18,303 nt of DNA from Clostridiales bacterium UBA4821 (GTDB lineage Bacteria > Bacillota > Clostridia > Acetivibrionales > UBA4821): positions 1 to 18,303 of the forward strand of contig DHFP01000244.1 in assembly GCA_002402315.1 (NCBI GenBank), written 5' to 3'. The position numbers and the translations under genes were made by a program. This document shows, one piece after another, positions 1-6,361 of the stretch; position 1 is the stretch's first letter, and each line of letters begins with the position of its first letter. The notes beneath the pieces are model-generated. The model saw only the letters and a program-made list of their open reading frames with translations, had not been told where the DNA came from and made no database searches.

Positions 1-28
1 ACAAAATCCTCCAATAATTAATTAGGGT

Positions 29-57
29 TTGCTTAACGGATGTAAAACCTGTATAAA
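29..57 (+). promoter_or_regulatory. Candidate sigma-A promoter ahead of the SLH remnant
   Basis: TTGCTT at 29-34 and TATAAA at 52-57 are separated by 17 bp. This would start a transcript near position 64, about 80 nt ahead of the Shine-Dalgarno AGGAG at 133-137. The match is reasonable but the -35 box is imperfect, and the upstream end of the window prevents a check on whether a larger gene once extended further. Confidence 0.35.
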
Positions 58-146
58 TACTGGAATTAAGAGCTATATTATGGTAAAATAATGCATGGAA
101 AACAGTAGTTTTCACTAAAAAACCTTGCACATAGGAGACTGAATCC

Positions 147-576
147 ATGTACAAATATACTGCAAAGCAGTTTAGGTATAGAGCAGATTAATCCTCAAAT
201 ACCATCTTTTATTGATGTCAGTACAACGAGAACATTATATAAGGATATTGAAACTGTAAAGCAGTATTTGCCTGGTTTTTCAGAGTATGGTGGCATGCAT
301 TTTTATCCTACTTCTGCAGCAAAACGTGAAGATATTGCCTTAGCAATTGTAAAATCTAAAGGATATCAAGATGAGATAGTAGATACTTCAAGACTAAATA
401 CAATTTTTGCAGATGCAAGCGATATTGCGCCAGAGAAAGCAAAATATGTTTTAATTGCCTATGAACAGGGCTTTGTTAAAGGGAGTCAAGATGGAAGTAA
501 GCTACTATTCAGGCCAAAGGATGGTTTAACAAGAGCTGAAGCTGCACAAATTTTATTCAACGGATTCTTTAAATAA
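147..576 (+). pseudogene. S-layer homology (SLH) domain protein, N-terminally decayed or frameshifted
   Basis: The reading frame open from 109 to the TAA at 574-576 encodes about 1.5 SLH repeats. FYPTSAAKREDI is typical of the start of an SLH unit, and FADASDIAPEKAKYVLIAYE followed by GSQDG, FRPKDGLTRAEAAQIL is a full unit. SLH domains anchor surface proteins to secondary cell-wall polymer. The only in-frame start is a TTG at 268 with no ribosome binding site. The good initiation site, AGGAG at 133-137 with ATG at 147, enters another frame that stops at 189-191 after 14 codons. A single-base shift between 147 and 190 would join this start to the SLH frame. I therefore read it as a frameshifted, truncated relic lacking any enzymatic or structural partner domain. 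A short functional protein starting at TTG 268 (102 residues, ending at 576) is the alternative. Confidence 0.55.
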
Positions 577-722
577 TAGACAAGTGGACGGTTCTTAAAG
601 AGGTGAATCGGAAGTTTTACGCGTAAAAAAGGCTCAATAGCTACATATTTAGTAGTTATTAAGCCTTTTTTCTTCCTCACGTAAAATTTTTGATTGCCCC
701 AGAAGAACCGTCCACTTGTCTA
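577..722. repeat. REP-like palindromic element with 20-bp perfect inverted ends
   Basis: The left end 577-596 (TAGACAAGTGGACGGTTCTT) is the exact reverse complement of 703-722. Inside it, TTTTACG near 615-621 is mirrored by CGTAAAA at 679-685, and a third, inner hairpin lies at 625-671, so the whole 146 bp can fold into one long cruciform. The GTGGACGGTTCT core resembles repeated extragenic palindromes seen in many Firmicute genomes, which are often associated with IS200-like REP-associated transposases; that link is from memory. No transposase is encoded here, so the element would be non-autonomous. It begins one base after the SLH stop codon. Confidence 0.75.
625..671. terminator. Bidirectional intrinsic terminator inside the REP-like element
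   Basis: The left arm 625-644 and right arm 652-671 pair over 20 positions with one mismatch and one G-U wobble, around a 7-nt loop. The arms end in A6 and T6, so the hairpin has a U-tract on either strand. It would end transcription of the SLH remnant and also block readthrough from the opposite direction. Confidence 0.65.
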
Positions 723-767
723 GAATACAGATGAATCATGTCCCTTGCACATTCCTTCGGCACACAT

Positions 768-795
768 AAAAAAGCTCTCCGTTTGGGAGAGCTTT
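768..795 (-). terminator. Intrinsic terminator of rplM-rpsI
   Basis: The stem AAAGCTCTCC (771-780) pairs with GGGAGAGCTTT (785-795) around a GTTT loop. On the minus strand it is followed by a run of T (complement of 768-773). It lies 7 nt past the rpsI stop codon. Confidence 0.85.
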
Positions 796-802
796 GCAGT
801 AA

Positions 803-1198
803 TTATCTCTTTGAGAATTGAGGAGCTTTACGCGCTTTCTTAAGACCATATTTCTTTCTTTCTTTCATTCTTGGGTCACGTGTGAGGAAACCGGCTTTCT
901 TTAACACAGGTTTAAGGTCTTCGCTGACTCTTAATAAAGCTCTTGCTATACCGTGCCTGATTGCACCGGCCTGACCTGTAAATCCTCCACCAATAACCTT
1001 TGCAATTACATCATATTTATTTATTGTATCTGTCAGGACTAATGGCTGCTTAACAATAACCTTTAAGGTTTCAAGTCCAAAATAAGTATCGATATCTTTT
1101 TCGTTTATCTTAACATTTCCGGCTCCAGGCACCAATCTAATCCTTGCTATGGATTTTTTTCGTCTGCCTGTTCCGTAATACTGCATTTTCTTAGCCAT
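803..1198 (-). CDS. rpsI: 30S ribosomal protein S9
   Basis: This 131-residue protein belongs to the uS9 family, which binds the 3' major domain of 16S rRNA in the small-subunit head and reaches the P-site tRNA with its C-terminal tail. Visible signatures are YYGTGRRKKSIARIRL at residues 7-22, GGGFTGQAGAIRHGIARAL in the middle, and the conserved tail ending KAPQFSKR. The start ATG has an AGGGGAGGA-type Shine-Dalgarno 7-9 nt upstream (complement near 1207-1215). The gene follows rplM by 30 bp, the usual bacterial L13-S9 pair, and is closed by the terminator at 768-795. Length and sequence are fully typical. Confidence 0.98.
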   Translation of the reverse strand: MAKKMQYYGTGRRKKSIARIRLVPGAGNVKINEKDIDTYFGLETLKVIVKQPLVLTDTINKYDVIAKVIGGGFTGQAGAIRHGIARALLRVSEDLKPVLKKAGFLTRDPRMKERKKYGLKKARKAPQFSKR

Positions 1199-1228
1199 CT
1201 AAAAATTCCTCCCCTAATATTCAACCCT

Positions 1229-1663
1229 TTAGAATTTTAACTCAAGGACTTCCGGTTTTTGAGCTTCGTGATTATGTTCATTACCTTTATAAATCTTTAG
1301 CTTCCTAATCATAGCTCGACCAAGACTATTCTTTGGAAGCATACCCTGAACTGCCATCCTTATAGCTTTCTCCGGCTTTTTAGCCATAAGGTCCTTGTAG
1401 GCCATTTCCTTTAATCCGCCAATGTGTCCTGTGTGGTACCGGTACATTTTTTGCGACAGCTTGTTACCTGTTAATAAAACCTTTTCCGAGTTTAGGACTA
1501 TTACATGGTCACCGGTATCAACATGCGGAGTATAAGTTGGTTTGTTTTTGCCACGGAGTATTTTTGCTATTTCACTTGCAAGTCTTCCCAATGGCTTTCC
1601 TTCAGCATCAATTACATACCATTTTCTTTGTATGTCTTCGGCTTTTGCCATAAAGCTTTTCAT
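1229..1663 (-). CDS. rplM: 50S ribosomal protein L13
   Basis: This 144-residue uL13 protein is an early-assembly, 23S rRNA-binding component of the large subunit. It carries the family blocks RKWYVIDAEGKPLGRLAS (near residue 13), YTPHVDTGDHVIVLN, YRYHTGHIGGLKE, GMLPKNSLGRAM and YKGNEHNHEAQKPE. The chosen ATG gives MKSFMAK, aligning with the MKTFxAK start common in the family. It is preceded by AGGAGG (complement 1675-1680) at a standard distance. It is first in the rplM-rpsI operon, whose promoter is at 1792-1820. In this window the operon is not linked to truA or the S10-alpha cluster. Confidence 0.98.
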   Translation of the reverse strand: MKSFMAKAEDIQRKWYVIDAEGKPLGRLASEIAKILRGKNKPTYTPHVDTGDHVIVLNSEKVLLTGNKLSQKMYRYHTGHIGGLKEMAYKDLMAKKPEKAIRMAVQGMLPKNSLGRAMIRKLKIYKGNEHNHEAQKPEVLELKF

Positions 1664-1785
1664 AAAACTTTAAACCTCCTAAAAAAATATATATTAGAAA
1701 ACCATAATACTACGATTTTCATTAATACCTGAAAGCAGCTGAATGTACAATTCTATTCAGTTAAATTTAGCCAATCGAATTATGC
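1664..1785 (-). promoter_or_regulatory. rplM-rpsI mRNA leader with stem-loop, candidate autoregulatory region
   Basis: About 120 nt separate the predicted transcription start from the rplM ATG. The leader holds one clear stem, CTGAAT (1755-1760 complement) with ATTCAG (1739-1744 complement), around a 10-nt loop, followed by an AU-rich stretch and the Shine-Dalgarno. Firmicute rplM operons often carry an L13-type leader bound by the ribosomal protein. I cannot match this sequence to that consensus from memory, so assignment to the family is inference. Confidence 0.35.
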
Positions 1786-1791
1786 TTAATA

Positions 1792-1820
1792 ATTTTAGTA
1801 CATATATGATAAGGTGTCAA
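1792..1820 (-). promoter_or_regulatory. Sigma-A promoter of rplM-rpsI
   Basis: On the minus strand, TTGACA (complement of 1815-1820) and TAAAAT (complement of 1792-1797) are separated by exactly 17 bp. The -35 box is a perfect consensus, fitting a highly expressed ribosomal operon. It lies between the 3' end of the TIM-barrel gene and rplM. Confidence 0.8.
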
Positions 1821-1905
1821 TACAAATTTGTTGAAATTTTAATTTATCATTTAATATCTCTTTATTATGTGCAAAATATACTGTATACTCGCGCATAGTA
1901 CCGGA

Positions 1906-2757
1906 TCATATCACTTTTTTATGATAGAGATTATAAATCATTCTTTGCATATCAGAAATGGATTCCAAGATATATTCCTTGCCTCCAAACAATACGTTTG
2001 GCTCAATTATGATTGGAGCGGCCGGGTTAGCAGTATAAAGGGTTTCCATTAGTTCCTGCGTAGAAAAAGCCCATCCGTCGTCAGCCAGTTGGGAGGAGTG
2101 TGGAGCTACGTGGTGGTACTTCCAGTAGTGGTCCTTGCCCATGGTATTCCAGATATGAAAGGCAGAAGCGTTGCATGCTAATTGGTCCAGGGTCTCCTGA
2201 GTATCCAGATTGTTATAAACACATGAGAAATAAAGATGTCCTGTATCAATCAGCAGACCAAGATTATCTTTGCCGGAAACCAGAGACAGCCAGTCTTCAG
2301 GTGAAATAAGATTTTTATTAAGCCCGAAGTATTCCAGAAGTATTTTTACCTTGTACTTAAGTGATAACGGCTCAATTTTAGCTAGAGATTCTTTGACAAT
2401 ATGGTGATACTGAGCTAGTTCCTGGCCGCAAAGCTCTTGTAGGACACCGCCAAAATGCAAAATTATATAATCCACATCAAGGTCTTTTACAAAGTCAAGA
2501 TTCTCTTCAAATAACTCCATAGATACTTTTCTTTTTTCCGGGTCTGTATCGCAGAAGAACACATCCCACTGGCCAAATTGATACCAGTCGGGAAGAAATA
2601 CCGGAAGATGCGCACTATATTTCATTGAATGCCTGCTTGCCTTTTCAGCATCCGATAATGCCTTTTCTTTACTGGAAGCGACTATTTCCACTCTTTTAAG
2701 ACCAAGGTTGTATGCTTCTTTTACATCTATAAAAAATGTATTTATTCCCAGTTCCAT
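1906..2757 (-). CDS. Xylose-isomerase-like TIM-barrel protein (AP endonuclease family 2 / sugar phosphate isomerase-epimerase fold)
   Basis: The 283-residue protein has the alternating strand-helix pattern and likely metal ligands of the AP_endonuc_2 superfamily: H50 in YSAHLP, H101 in ILHFGG, E142 in ILLEYFG, D171 and H174 in LLIDTGHL, H201 in FHIWNT, H215/H216 and H220 in YHHVAPH, and E252 in IIIEPN. Such proteins are divalent-metal enzymes acting on sugars, sugar phosphates or abasic DNA. The substrate cannot be told here, and the protein lacks close resemblance to endonuclease IV in the parts I recognise. AAGGAG (complement 2764-2769) precedes the ATG. No transporter or kinase neighbour hints at a pathway, and I see no terminator between its end and the rplM promoter. 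Confidence 0.8.
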   Translation of the reverse strand: MELGINTFFIDVKEAYNLGLKRVEIVASSKEKALSDAEKASRHSMKYSAHLPVFLPDWYQFGQWDVFFCDTDPEKRKVSMELFEENLDFVKDLDVDYIILHFGGVLQELCGQELAQYHHIVKESLAKIEPLSLKYKVKILLEYFGLNKNLISPEDWLSLVSGKDNLGLLIDTGHLYFSCVYNNLDTQETLDQLACNASAFHIWNTMGKDHYWKYHHVAPHSSQLADDGWAFSTQELMETLYTANPAAPIIIEPNVLFGGKEYILESISDMQRMIYNLYHKKVI

Positions 2758-2907
2758 TTTATGCTCCTTAAATTTTAAAAAATGATAATTTAAAAGATTT
2801 TAATGGGTTAATATATTATTCAAAGAAGGGAAATCATGTTATCATTATACCAATAAAAAAGAATAATGTATATTGCAAAAAAATGCAAAAAATTCTATTT
2901 CTTTTTC

Positions 2908-2936
2908 TTGACCAATTTTTGAAAACGTGCTATATT
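2908..2936 (+). promoter_or_regulatory. Sigma-A promoter of infC-rpmI-rplT
   Basis: TTGACC at 2908-2913 and TATATT at 2931-2936 are 17 bp apart. A start near 2943 gives a leader of about 190 nt before the infC start, long enough for the attenuator described at 2943-3121. Confidence 0.8.
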
Positions 2937-2942
2937 ATTATC

Positions 2943-3121
2943 TGGACATTAAGCAGAAGCATCCACTTCTCACCTCAACAACTTATGGAAGAGGTTAATA
3001 TAAATCAGTTTTTGTTTTTTGATTATTAAAGGCTGAAACTAGTTTATGATGTTAATTAAAGTGGATGGCAGGAAATGTCTATCGACTTTTTTATTTTTCA
3101 AACAATATATTAACAATATAA
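2943..3121 (+). promoter_or_regulatory. infC operon leader with terminator/antiterminator (L20-leader type)
   Basis: A terminator hairpin lies at 3058-3089: AAAGT pairs with ACTTT and GAT/GGCA with TGTC/ATC around GGAAA, followed by T6-A-T5 to 3098. Near the 5' end, CATCCACTT (2960-2968) is exactly complementary to AAGTGGATG (3059-3067), the ascending arm of that hairpin, so pairing of the two disrupts the terminator. Early on, CATCCA sits in the loop of an AGAAG/CTTCT stem (2955-2970), a good nucleation site; ACCTC/GAGGT at 2972-2995 can form another stem. In Bacillus subtilis the infC-rpmI-rplT leader is controlled by L20-dependent premature termination, and this layout fits that logic. Family membership is inference; the mutually exclusive pairing is seen directly. 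Confidence 0.7.
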
Positions 3122-3136
3122 GTGAGGTGTTTATTT

Positions 3137-3646
3137 ATTAAAGAAGAATTGCTGATCAATGAGGAAATAAGAGATAAGGAAGTCCGTGTAATTGATGCCG
3201 ACGGTTCTATGCTGGGGATAATACCAGCCAAGGAAGCTCAAAAGATTGCGAATTCAAAGAACCTGGATTTGGTTAAGATTGCACCGCAAGCAGCGCCACC
3301 TGTTTGCAGAATAATGGACTATGGCAAATACAAATTTGAATTAGCAAAGAAGGAAAAGGAAGCCAAGAAAAAACAAAAAATTATTGATGTTAAGGAAATC
3401 AGGCTCTCCCCCGTAATAGAGGAGCACGACTTTGAGTTCAAGGCTAAAAATGCCCAGAAGTTTTTACAGGATGGGGATAAGGTCAAAATTTCAGTAAAGT
3501 TCCGCGGGAGAGAGTTAAATCATACTTCTTTGGGGGAGGCTGTACTGAATAAGTTTGCAAAATTCCTCGAGTCTGATGGTACAGTTGAAAAGAAGCCCAA
3601 ACTAGAGGGTAAAAATATGATTATGGTCATGGGACCAAAGGGTTAA
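3137..3646 (+). CDS. infC: Translation initiation factor IF-3
   Basis: IF-3 binds the 30S subunit, prevents premature 50S joining and proofreads initiator tRNA and start codon. The protein shows the N-domain LLINEEIRDKEVRVID, the linker around PPVCRIMDYGKYKFELAKKE, and the C-domain KEIRLSPVIEEHDFEFKAKN and GDKVKISVKFRGRE. I place the start at the ATT at 3137 (169 residues): GAGGTG at 3124-3129 is the only Shine-Dalgarno and lies 7 nt ahead of it. The GTG at 3122 is itself inside that site and would add five unconserved residues. Use of AUU at infC is known in E. coli and Bacillus and makes the gene sensitive to IF-3's own discrimination against rare start codons. It is first in infC-rpmI-rplT. 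Confidence 0.96.
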   Translation: MKEELLINEEIRDKEVRVIDADGSMLGIIPAKEAQKIANSKNLDLVKIAPQAAPPVCRIMDYGKYKFELAKKEKEAKKKQKIIDVKEIRLSPVIEEHDFEFKAKNAQKFLQDGDKVKISVKFRGRELNHTSLGEAVLNKFAKFLESDGTVEKKPKLEGKNMIMVMGPKG

Positions 3647-3650
3647 AACA

Positions 3651-3818
3651 AGTCCTGAGTGCTAAGTGCTGAGTCCTGAGAATGGATAACCGATATTTCA
3701 GTATTTAGAAGTCAGTGTGAATATTAAAAATAAGAGCAGAGAAAAATGTCAGAAGCGAGCAGAATAAGTGCTAAGAGCTAGAGCCCAATCCTAAGAAAAA
3801 ATCTCAGGACTCAGCACT
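3651..3818. repeat. Heptanucleotide tandem repeats with 17-bp inverted repeat between infC and rpmI
   Basis: Four head-to-tail 7-mers fill 3651-3678: AGTCCTG, AGTGCTA, AGTGCTG, AGTCCTG, followed by AG. Degenerate copies (AGTGCTA, AGAGCTA) occur near 3769-3782. The segment 3665-3681 is exactly reverse-complementary to 3802-3818, giving a 17-bp perfect stem around 120 nt. The block accounts for most of the unusually long infC-rpmI spacer (227 bp) and contains no convincing ORF. It looks like a dispersed short repeat that entered the operon, but only a genome-wide search would show other copies. Confidence 0.75.
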
Positions 3819-3873
3819 GAATTTCTCCGATGCTTATCACATTTTTATATATATTGAGAGGAGATTGAACATT

Positions 3874-4071
3874 ATGCCTAAAATTAAGACTCACAGAGGA
3901 GCAGCCAAAAGGTTTTCATTAACCGGTACAGGTAAGGTAAAAAGATCAAATGCCAATAAGAGGCATATACTGACAAAGAAGACAACCAAGAGAAAGAGGA
4001 CTTTAAGAAAGACTGCATATGCAGATGCAACAAATATTATGGCTATTAAGAAGCTATTGCCGTACGCGTAA
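3874..4071 (+). CDS. rpmI: 50S ribosomal protein L35
   Basis: This is a 65-residue bL35 protein, a small very basic component of the large subunit. The sequence opens with the invariant MPKIKTHRGAAKRF, continues through GTGKVKRSNANKRHIL and a lysine/arginine-rich TKKTTKRKRTLRK stretch, and ends LLPYA. I use the ATG at 3874, preceded by GAGAGGAG at 3856-3863. The TTG at 3865 in the same frame would add MNI before the universal MPK and overlaps the ribosome-binding region. It is the second gene of the IF3-L35-L20 operon, separated from infC by the repeat element at 3651-3818. Confidence 0.97.
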   Translation: MPKIKTHRGAAKRFSLTGTGKVKRSNANKRHILTKKTTKRKRTLRKTAYADATNIMAIKKLLPYA

Positions 4072-4103
4072 GAAATTCAAGTTGTTAAAGGGAGGATATA
4101 AAC

Positions 4104-4457
4104 ATGGCTAGAGTTAAAGGCGCAGTGAAAACACGCGCAAAACATAAAAAGATACTAAAATTGGCGAAAGGGTATTTCGGAGCCAAAAGTAAGCTGTTTA
4201 GAACTGCAAAACAAGCTGTAATGAAGTCACTAATGTATGCCTACATAGGCAGAAAATTAAGGAAAAGAGATTTCAGGCAGCTCTGGATTGCCAGGATAAA
4301 TGCTGCTGCAAGAATGAATGGAATTTCATACAGCAAGTTAATGAACGGTCTTAAAAAGGCTGGTATAGAGATTAACAGAAAGATGCTTGCCGAGATTGCA
4401 GTTAATGATGCAGAAGGTTTCGGAAAGCTGGTTTCATTAGCAAAGAGTAAGCTGTAA
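4104..4457 (+). CDS. rplT: 50S ribosomal protein L20
   Basis: This 117-residue bL20 protein is an early 23S rRNA-binding assembly factor. In studied bacteria it also represses its own operon by binding mRNA structures that mimic its rRNA site. It has the long basic N-terminal arm MARVKGAVKTRAKHKKILKL, then AKGYFGAKSKLFRTAKQAV, RDFRQLWIARINAAAR and NRKMLAEIAVND, all canonical. GGAGG at 4091-4095 precedes the ATG. It is 32 bp after rpmI and is followed by a strong hairpin at 4477-4524. In this operon it is the likely effector of the leader attenuator at 2943-3121. Confidence 0.98.
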   Translation: MARVKGAVKTRAKHKKILKLAKGYFGAKSKLFRTAKQAVMKSLMYAYIGRKLRKRDFRQLWIARINAAARMNGISYSKLMNGLKKAGIEINRKMLAEIAVNDAEGFGKLVSLAKSKL

Positions 4458-4476
4458 ACCCCTGCCCATAACCCTG

Positions 4477-4535
4477 GCACATACCAGAGGCTAGAATTTA
4501 GATAATCTAGCATCTGGTATGTGCTTTAAAGTTTT
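4477..4535 (+). terminator. Terminator after rplT
   Basis: Arms 4477-4495 and 4506-4524 pair over 19 bp with a single mismatch around a 10-nt loop, followed by TTTAAAGTTTT. The stem is much longer than a typical intrinsic terminator and the U-tract is interrupted, so some readthrough into the methyltransferase gene 20 bp later is possible. Confidence 0.75.
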
Positions 4536-4554
4536 ATGAATAAATGGTGATTTA

Positions 4555-5373
4555 ATGAACACGAAGTATACCATTACAAGCAAGGATAACAGGCTTATCA
4601 AGCACGTCAAATCACTTCACCAAAAGAAGTATAGGGACAGCGAAGGACAGTTTTTTGTAGAAGGTGTAAAGATGATCAGGGAAGCTGTTCAGCAAGGTGT
4701 TGACGTATTTAATGTTCTGGTGTGCCCTGATATACTGAAACGGGTAAATGGAGGAGAGGATCTTCTTGATAATCTAACCGGTTTGAAGATTCAACTGGAC
4801 TCAGTTCCCGAGAATGTTTTTTGGTATATATCTGATACCGAATCCCCCCAAGGTGTCCTTGCAGTTATAGGTAAGAATAAAGATTCTGCTGCCGGAGACG
4901 GGCTTGATCCTAATGGGGTATACATGCTCATCGATGGTGTTCAGGATCCTGGAAATGTCGGTACAATAATCCGTACCTCAGACGCAATAGGCGCTGCCGG
5001 TGTCTTTCTTTCAAAGCGGTGTGCTGATGCCTACAGTCCTAAGGTGCTAAGGTCCTCTATGGGGTCCATATTCAGGGTAAGTATTTTTGAGAAGGCCAAC
5101 CTTAATGAGATAGCCGGAAGAATGCAGAAAGCAGGGATAAAGATAGCTGCGACATCTCTGCAGGCTAATCAATACCACTTTGACATTAATTATACAGGAG
5201 GAATTGGAGTGGTTATTGGTAATGAGTCCAACGGTGTAAGCACCGAATTGCTATCAATGGCTGATTATACCGTGAAAATCCCTATGAGAGGCGGGGCAGA
5301 ATCTTTAAATGCTTCAGTGGCTGCCGGAGTCCTTATGTATGAGGTGCTAAGGAGCAGGTGGGGCAATAGCTAA
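4555..5373 (+). CDS. TrmH/SpoU-family rRNA 2'-O-methyltransferase (SPOUT class)
   Basis: The 272-residue protein transfers a methyl group from S-adenosylmethionine to a ribose 2'-OH, most probably of 23S rRNA. It has an N-terminal substrate-binding domain (residues 1-105, with FFVEGVKMIREA near 33-44) and a C-terminal SPOUT knot. Motif 1 is DPGNVGTIIRTSDAIGA (131-147, catalytic-type N134 and R140), motif 2 IGNESNGVS (221-229) and motif 3 IPMRGGAESLNASVAAGV (242-259). It resembles the RlmB/TsnR/YsgA group; the modified nucleotide cannot be told. The Shine-Dalgarno is weak (GGTGA at 4546-4550). A gene of this family often follows infC-rpmI-rplT in Firmicutes. Its stop codon overlaps that of the convergent deacetylase gene. 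Confidence 0.92.
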   Translation: MNTKYTITSKDNRLIKHVKSLHQKKYRDSEGQFFVEGVKMIREAVQQGVDVFNVLVCPDILKRVNGGEDLLDNLTGLKIQLDSVPENVFWYISDTESPQGVLAVIGKNKDSAAGDGLDPNGVYMLIDGVQDPGNVGTIIRTSDAIGAAGVFLSKRCADAYSPKVLRSSMGSIFRVSIFEKANLNEIAGRMQKAGIKIAATSLQANQYHFDINYTGGIGVVIGNESNGVSTELLSMADYTVKIPMRGGAESLNASVAAGVLMYEVLRSRWGNS

Positions 5374-6323
5374 TTGCCGGATTGGTAAACCGCTTCTGTC
5401 ACAGTCTTACTGGTTTTTGATTTTTGGGCTTTCCATTTTATATGTATAGGTTCTACAGACTCATTTAAAGTTCCAAACTCATATCCTTTCTCTTTAAACC
5501 ACTCGATAACTTCGGGCAGAGCCTCGACTGAAGCCATCCTTCTGTGATTATCATGCATTAGAACAATAACTTTTTTTACTCCTTTTGATTCTCTCTTTAT
5601 GTTATATATAACCTGACTCTTTGTTATTCCCCTGGGAGCAGTGTCTGCTGCAGAAACATTCCAGTCAAAGTATGCATATCCGAGTTCGTTTAGATTATCT
5701 AACAGTTCTGTTTTCCGCATGTTTGGAGAACCTCCGGGGGCACGGAATATCTTGTTTTTTTTTCCGGTTAAGGAGTAGATAATTTCTTCTGTCTTGAGTA
5801 TTTCTTCGGTAAAGTTTTCGGTATTAGCATAAAGAGAACCATAGTTGTGAGTGTAACTATGGTTCCCGATTGCATGACCTTCTGAATCTATGTCCTTGAC
5901 CAGATGAGGATTTCTTTCCATAGTTGCTCCTACCATGAAGAAGGTTGCCTTAACGTTATACTGTCTTAGTACTTCGAGGTACTGTGGAGTGGATTTGGGA
6001 TCAGGCCCATCATCAATGGTGAGATATACAACCTTTTCAGGCTCGGTGGAAAACGGGTTTGTCAAAACAGGTAAGATTGATCCGGATGCAGAGGAATTGT
6101 ATACATCTTCAAAAACACTCTCAGTAGTAGTCCAGAAGTCTTCATCGTCTTGAAGCAGGCTGTCCGCTGAAGATAATGGGTTATCCGATCCATCTATCCT
6201 TTGCGCTACGGTATTAAAGGTAGAGCTGTAGATTAGGAATGAGATGACAAGAAGTAATGATGATATTGGAGTCAGTATAATAAGAATTTTTTTTATATCT
6301 AATAATTCAAGCAGTTTCTTCAT
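5370..6323 (-). CDS. Membrane-anchored polysaccharide deacetylase (NodB domain, CE4)
   Basis: The 317-residue protein has a lysine-flanked hydrophobic segment at about residues 12-32, acting as a signal anchor, then an acidic/serine-rich linker to about 90, and a NodB homology domain. All CE4 motifs are present: TIDDGPD at 102-108 (motif 1, D104 catalytic base, D105 metal), HSYTH at 155-159 (motif 2, H155/H159 metal), RAPGGS at 194-199 (motif 3), DWN at 220-222 (motif 4) and LMHD at 255-258 (motif 5, H257 catalytic acid). It likely removes N-acetyl groups from peptidoglycan or another wall glycan outside the membrane. GGGGG (near 6334-6338) is the ribosome site. It sits 38 bp behind the DUF4364 gene, suggesting co-transcription, and overlaps the end of the convergent methyltransferase gene by 4 bp. 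Confidence 0.92.
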   Translation of the reverse strand: MKKLLELLDIKKILIILTPISSLLLVISFLIYSSTFNTVAQRIDGSDNPLSSADSLLQDDEDFWTTTESVFEDVYNSSASGSILPVLTNPFSTEPEKVVYLTIDDGPDPKSTPQYLEVLRQYNVKATFFMVGATMERNPHLVKDIDSEGHAIGNHSYTHNYGSLYANTENFTEEILKTEEIIYSLTGKKNKIFRAPGGSPNMRKTELLDNLNELGYAYFDWNVSAADTAPRGITKSQVIYNIKRESKGVKKVIVLMHDNHRRMASVEALPEVIEWFKEKGYEFGTLNESVEPIHIKWKAQKSKTSKTVTEAVYQSGN

Positions 6324-6361
6324 ATGTTAAGATCCCCCTGAAAATGAATTGAAGCCAACCG

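Noticed and set aside
486..680. 64-codon reverse ORF over the SLH remnant and REP-like element
   Set aside because: It spans the inverted-repeat element and the antisense of SLH codons, with low-complexity Lys-rich ends and no promoter context.
3058..3121. T-box riboswitch in the infC leader
   Set aside because: A terminator/antiterminator is present, but I find no T-box sequence (AGGGTGGNACCGCG-like) or specifier loop, and infC is not an expected T-box target.
3651..3818. CRISPR array
   Set aside because: The repeats are contiguous 7-mers without unique spacers of regular length, and no cas gene is nearby.
4241..4513. 90-codon reverse ORF over rplT
   Set aside because: Antisense of a conserved ribosomal protein gene, beginning inside the rplT terminator hairpin.
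5836..5865. 11-bp perfect inverted repeat GAACCATAGTT/AACTATGGTTC within the deacetylase gene
   Set aside because: It falls on codons for the conserved HSYTHNYGSL metal-binding block, so coding constraint can explain it. No T-run follows to make it a terminator.
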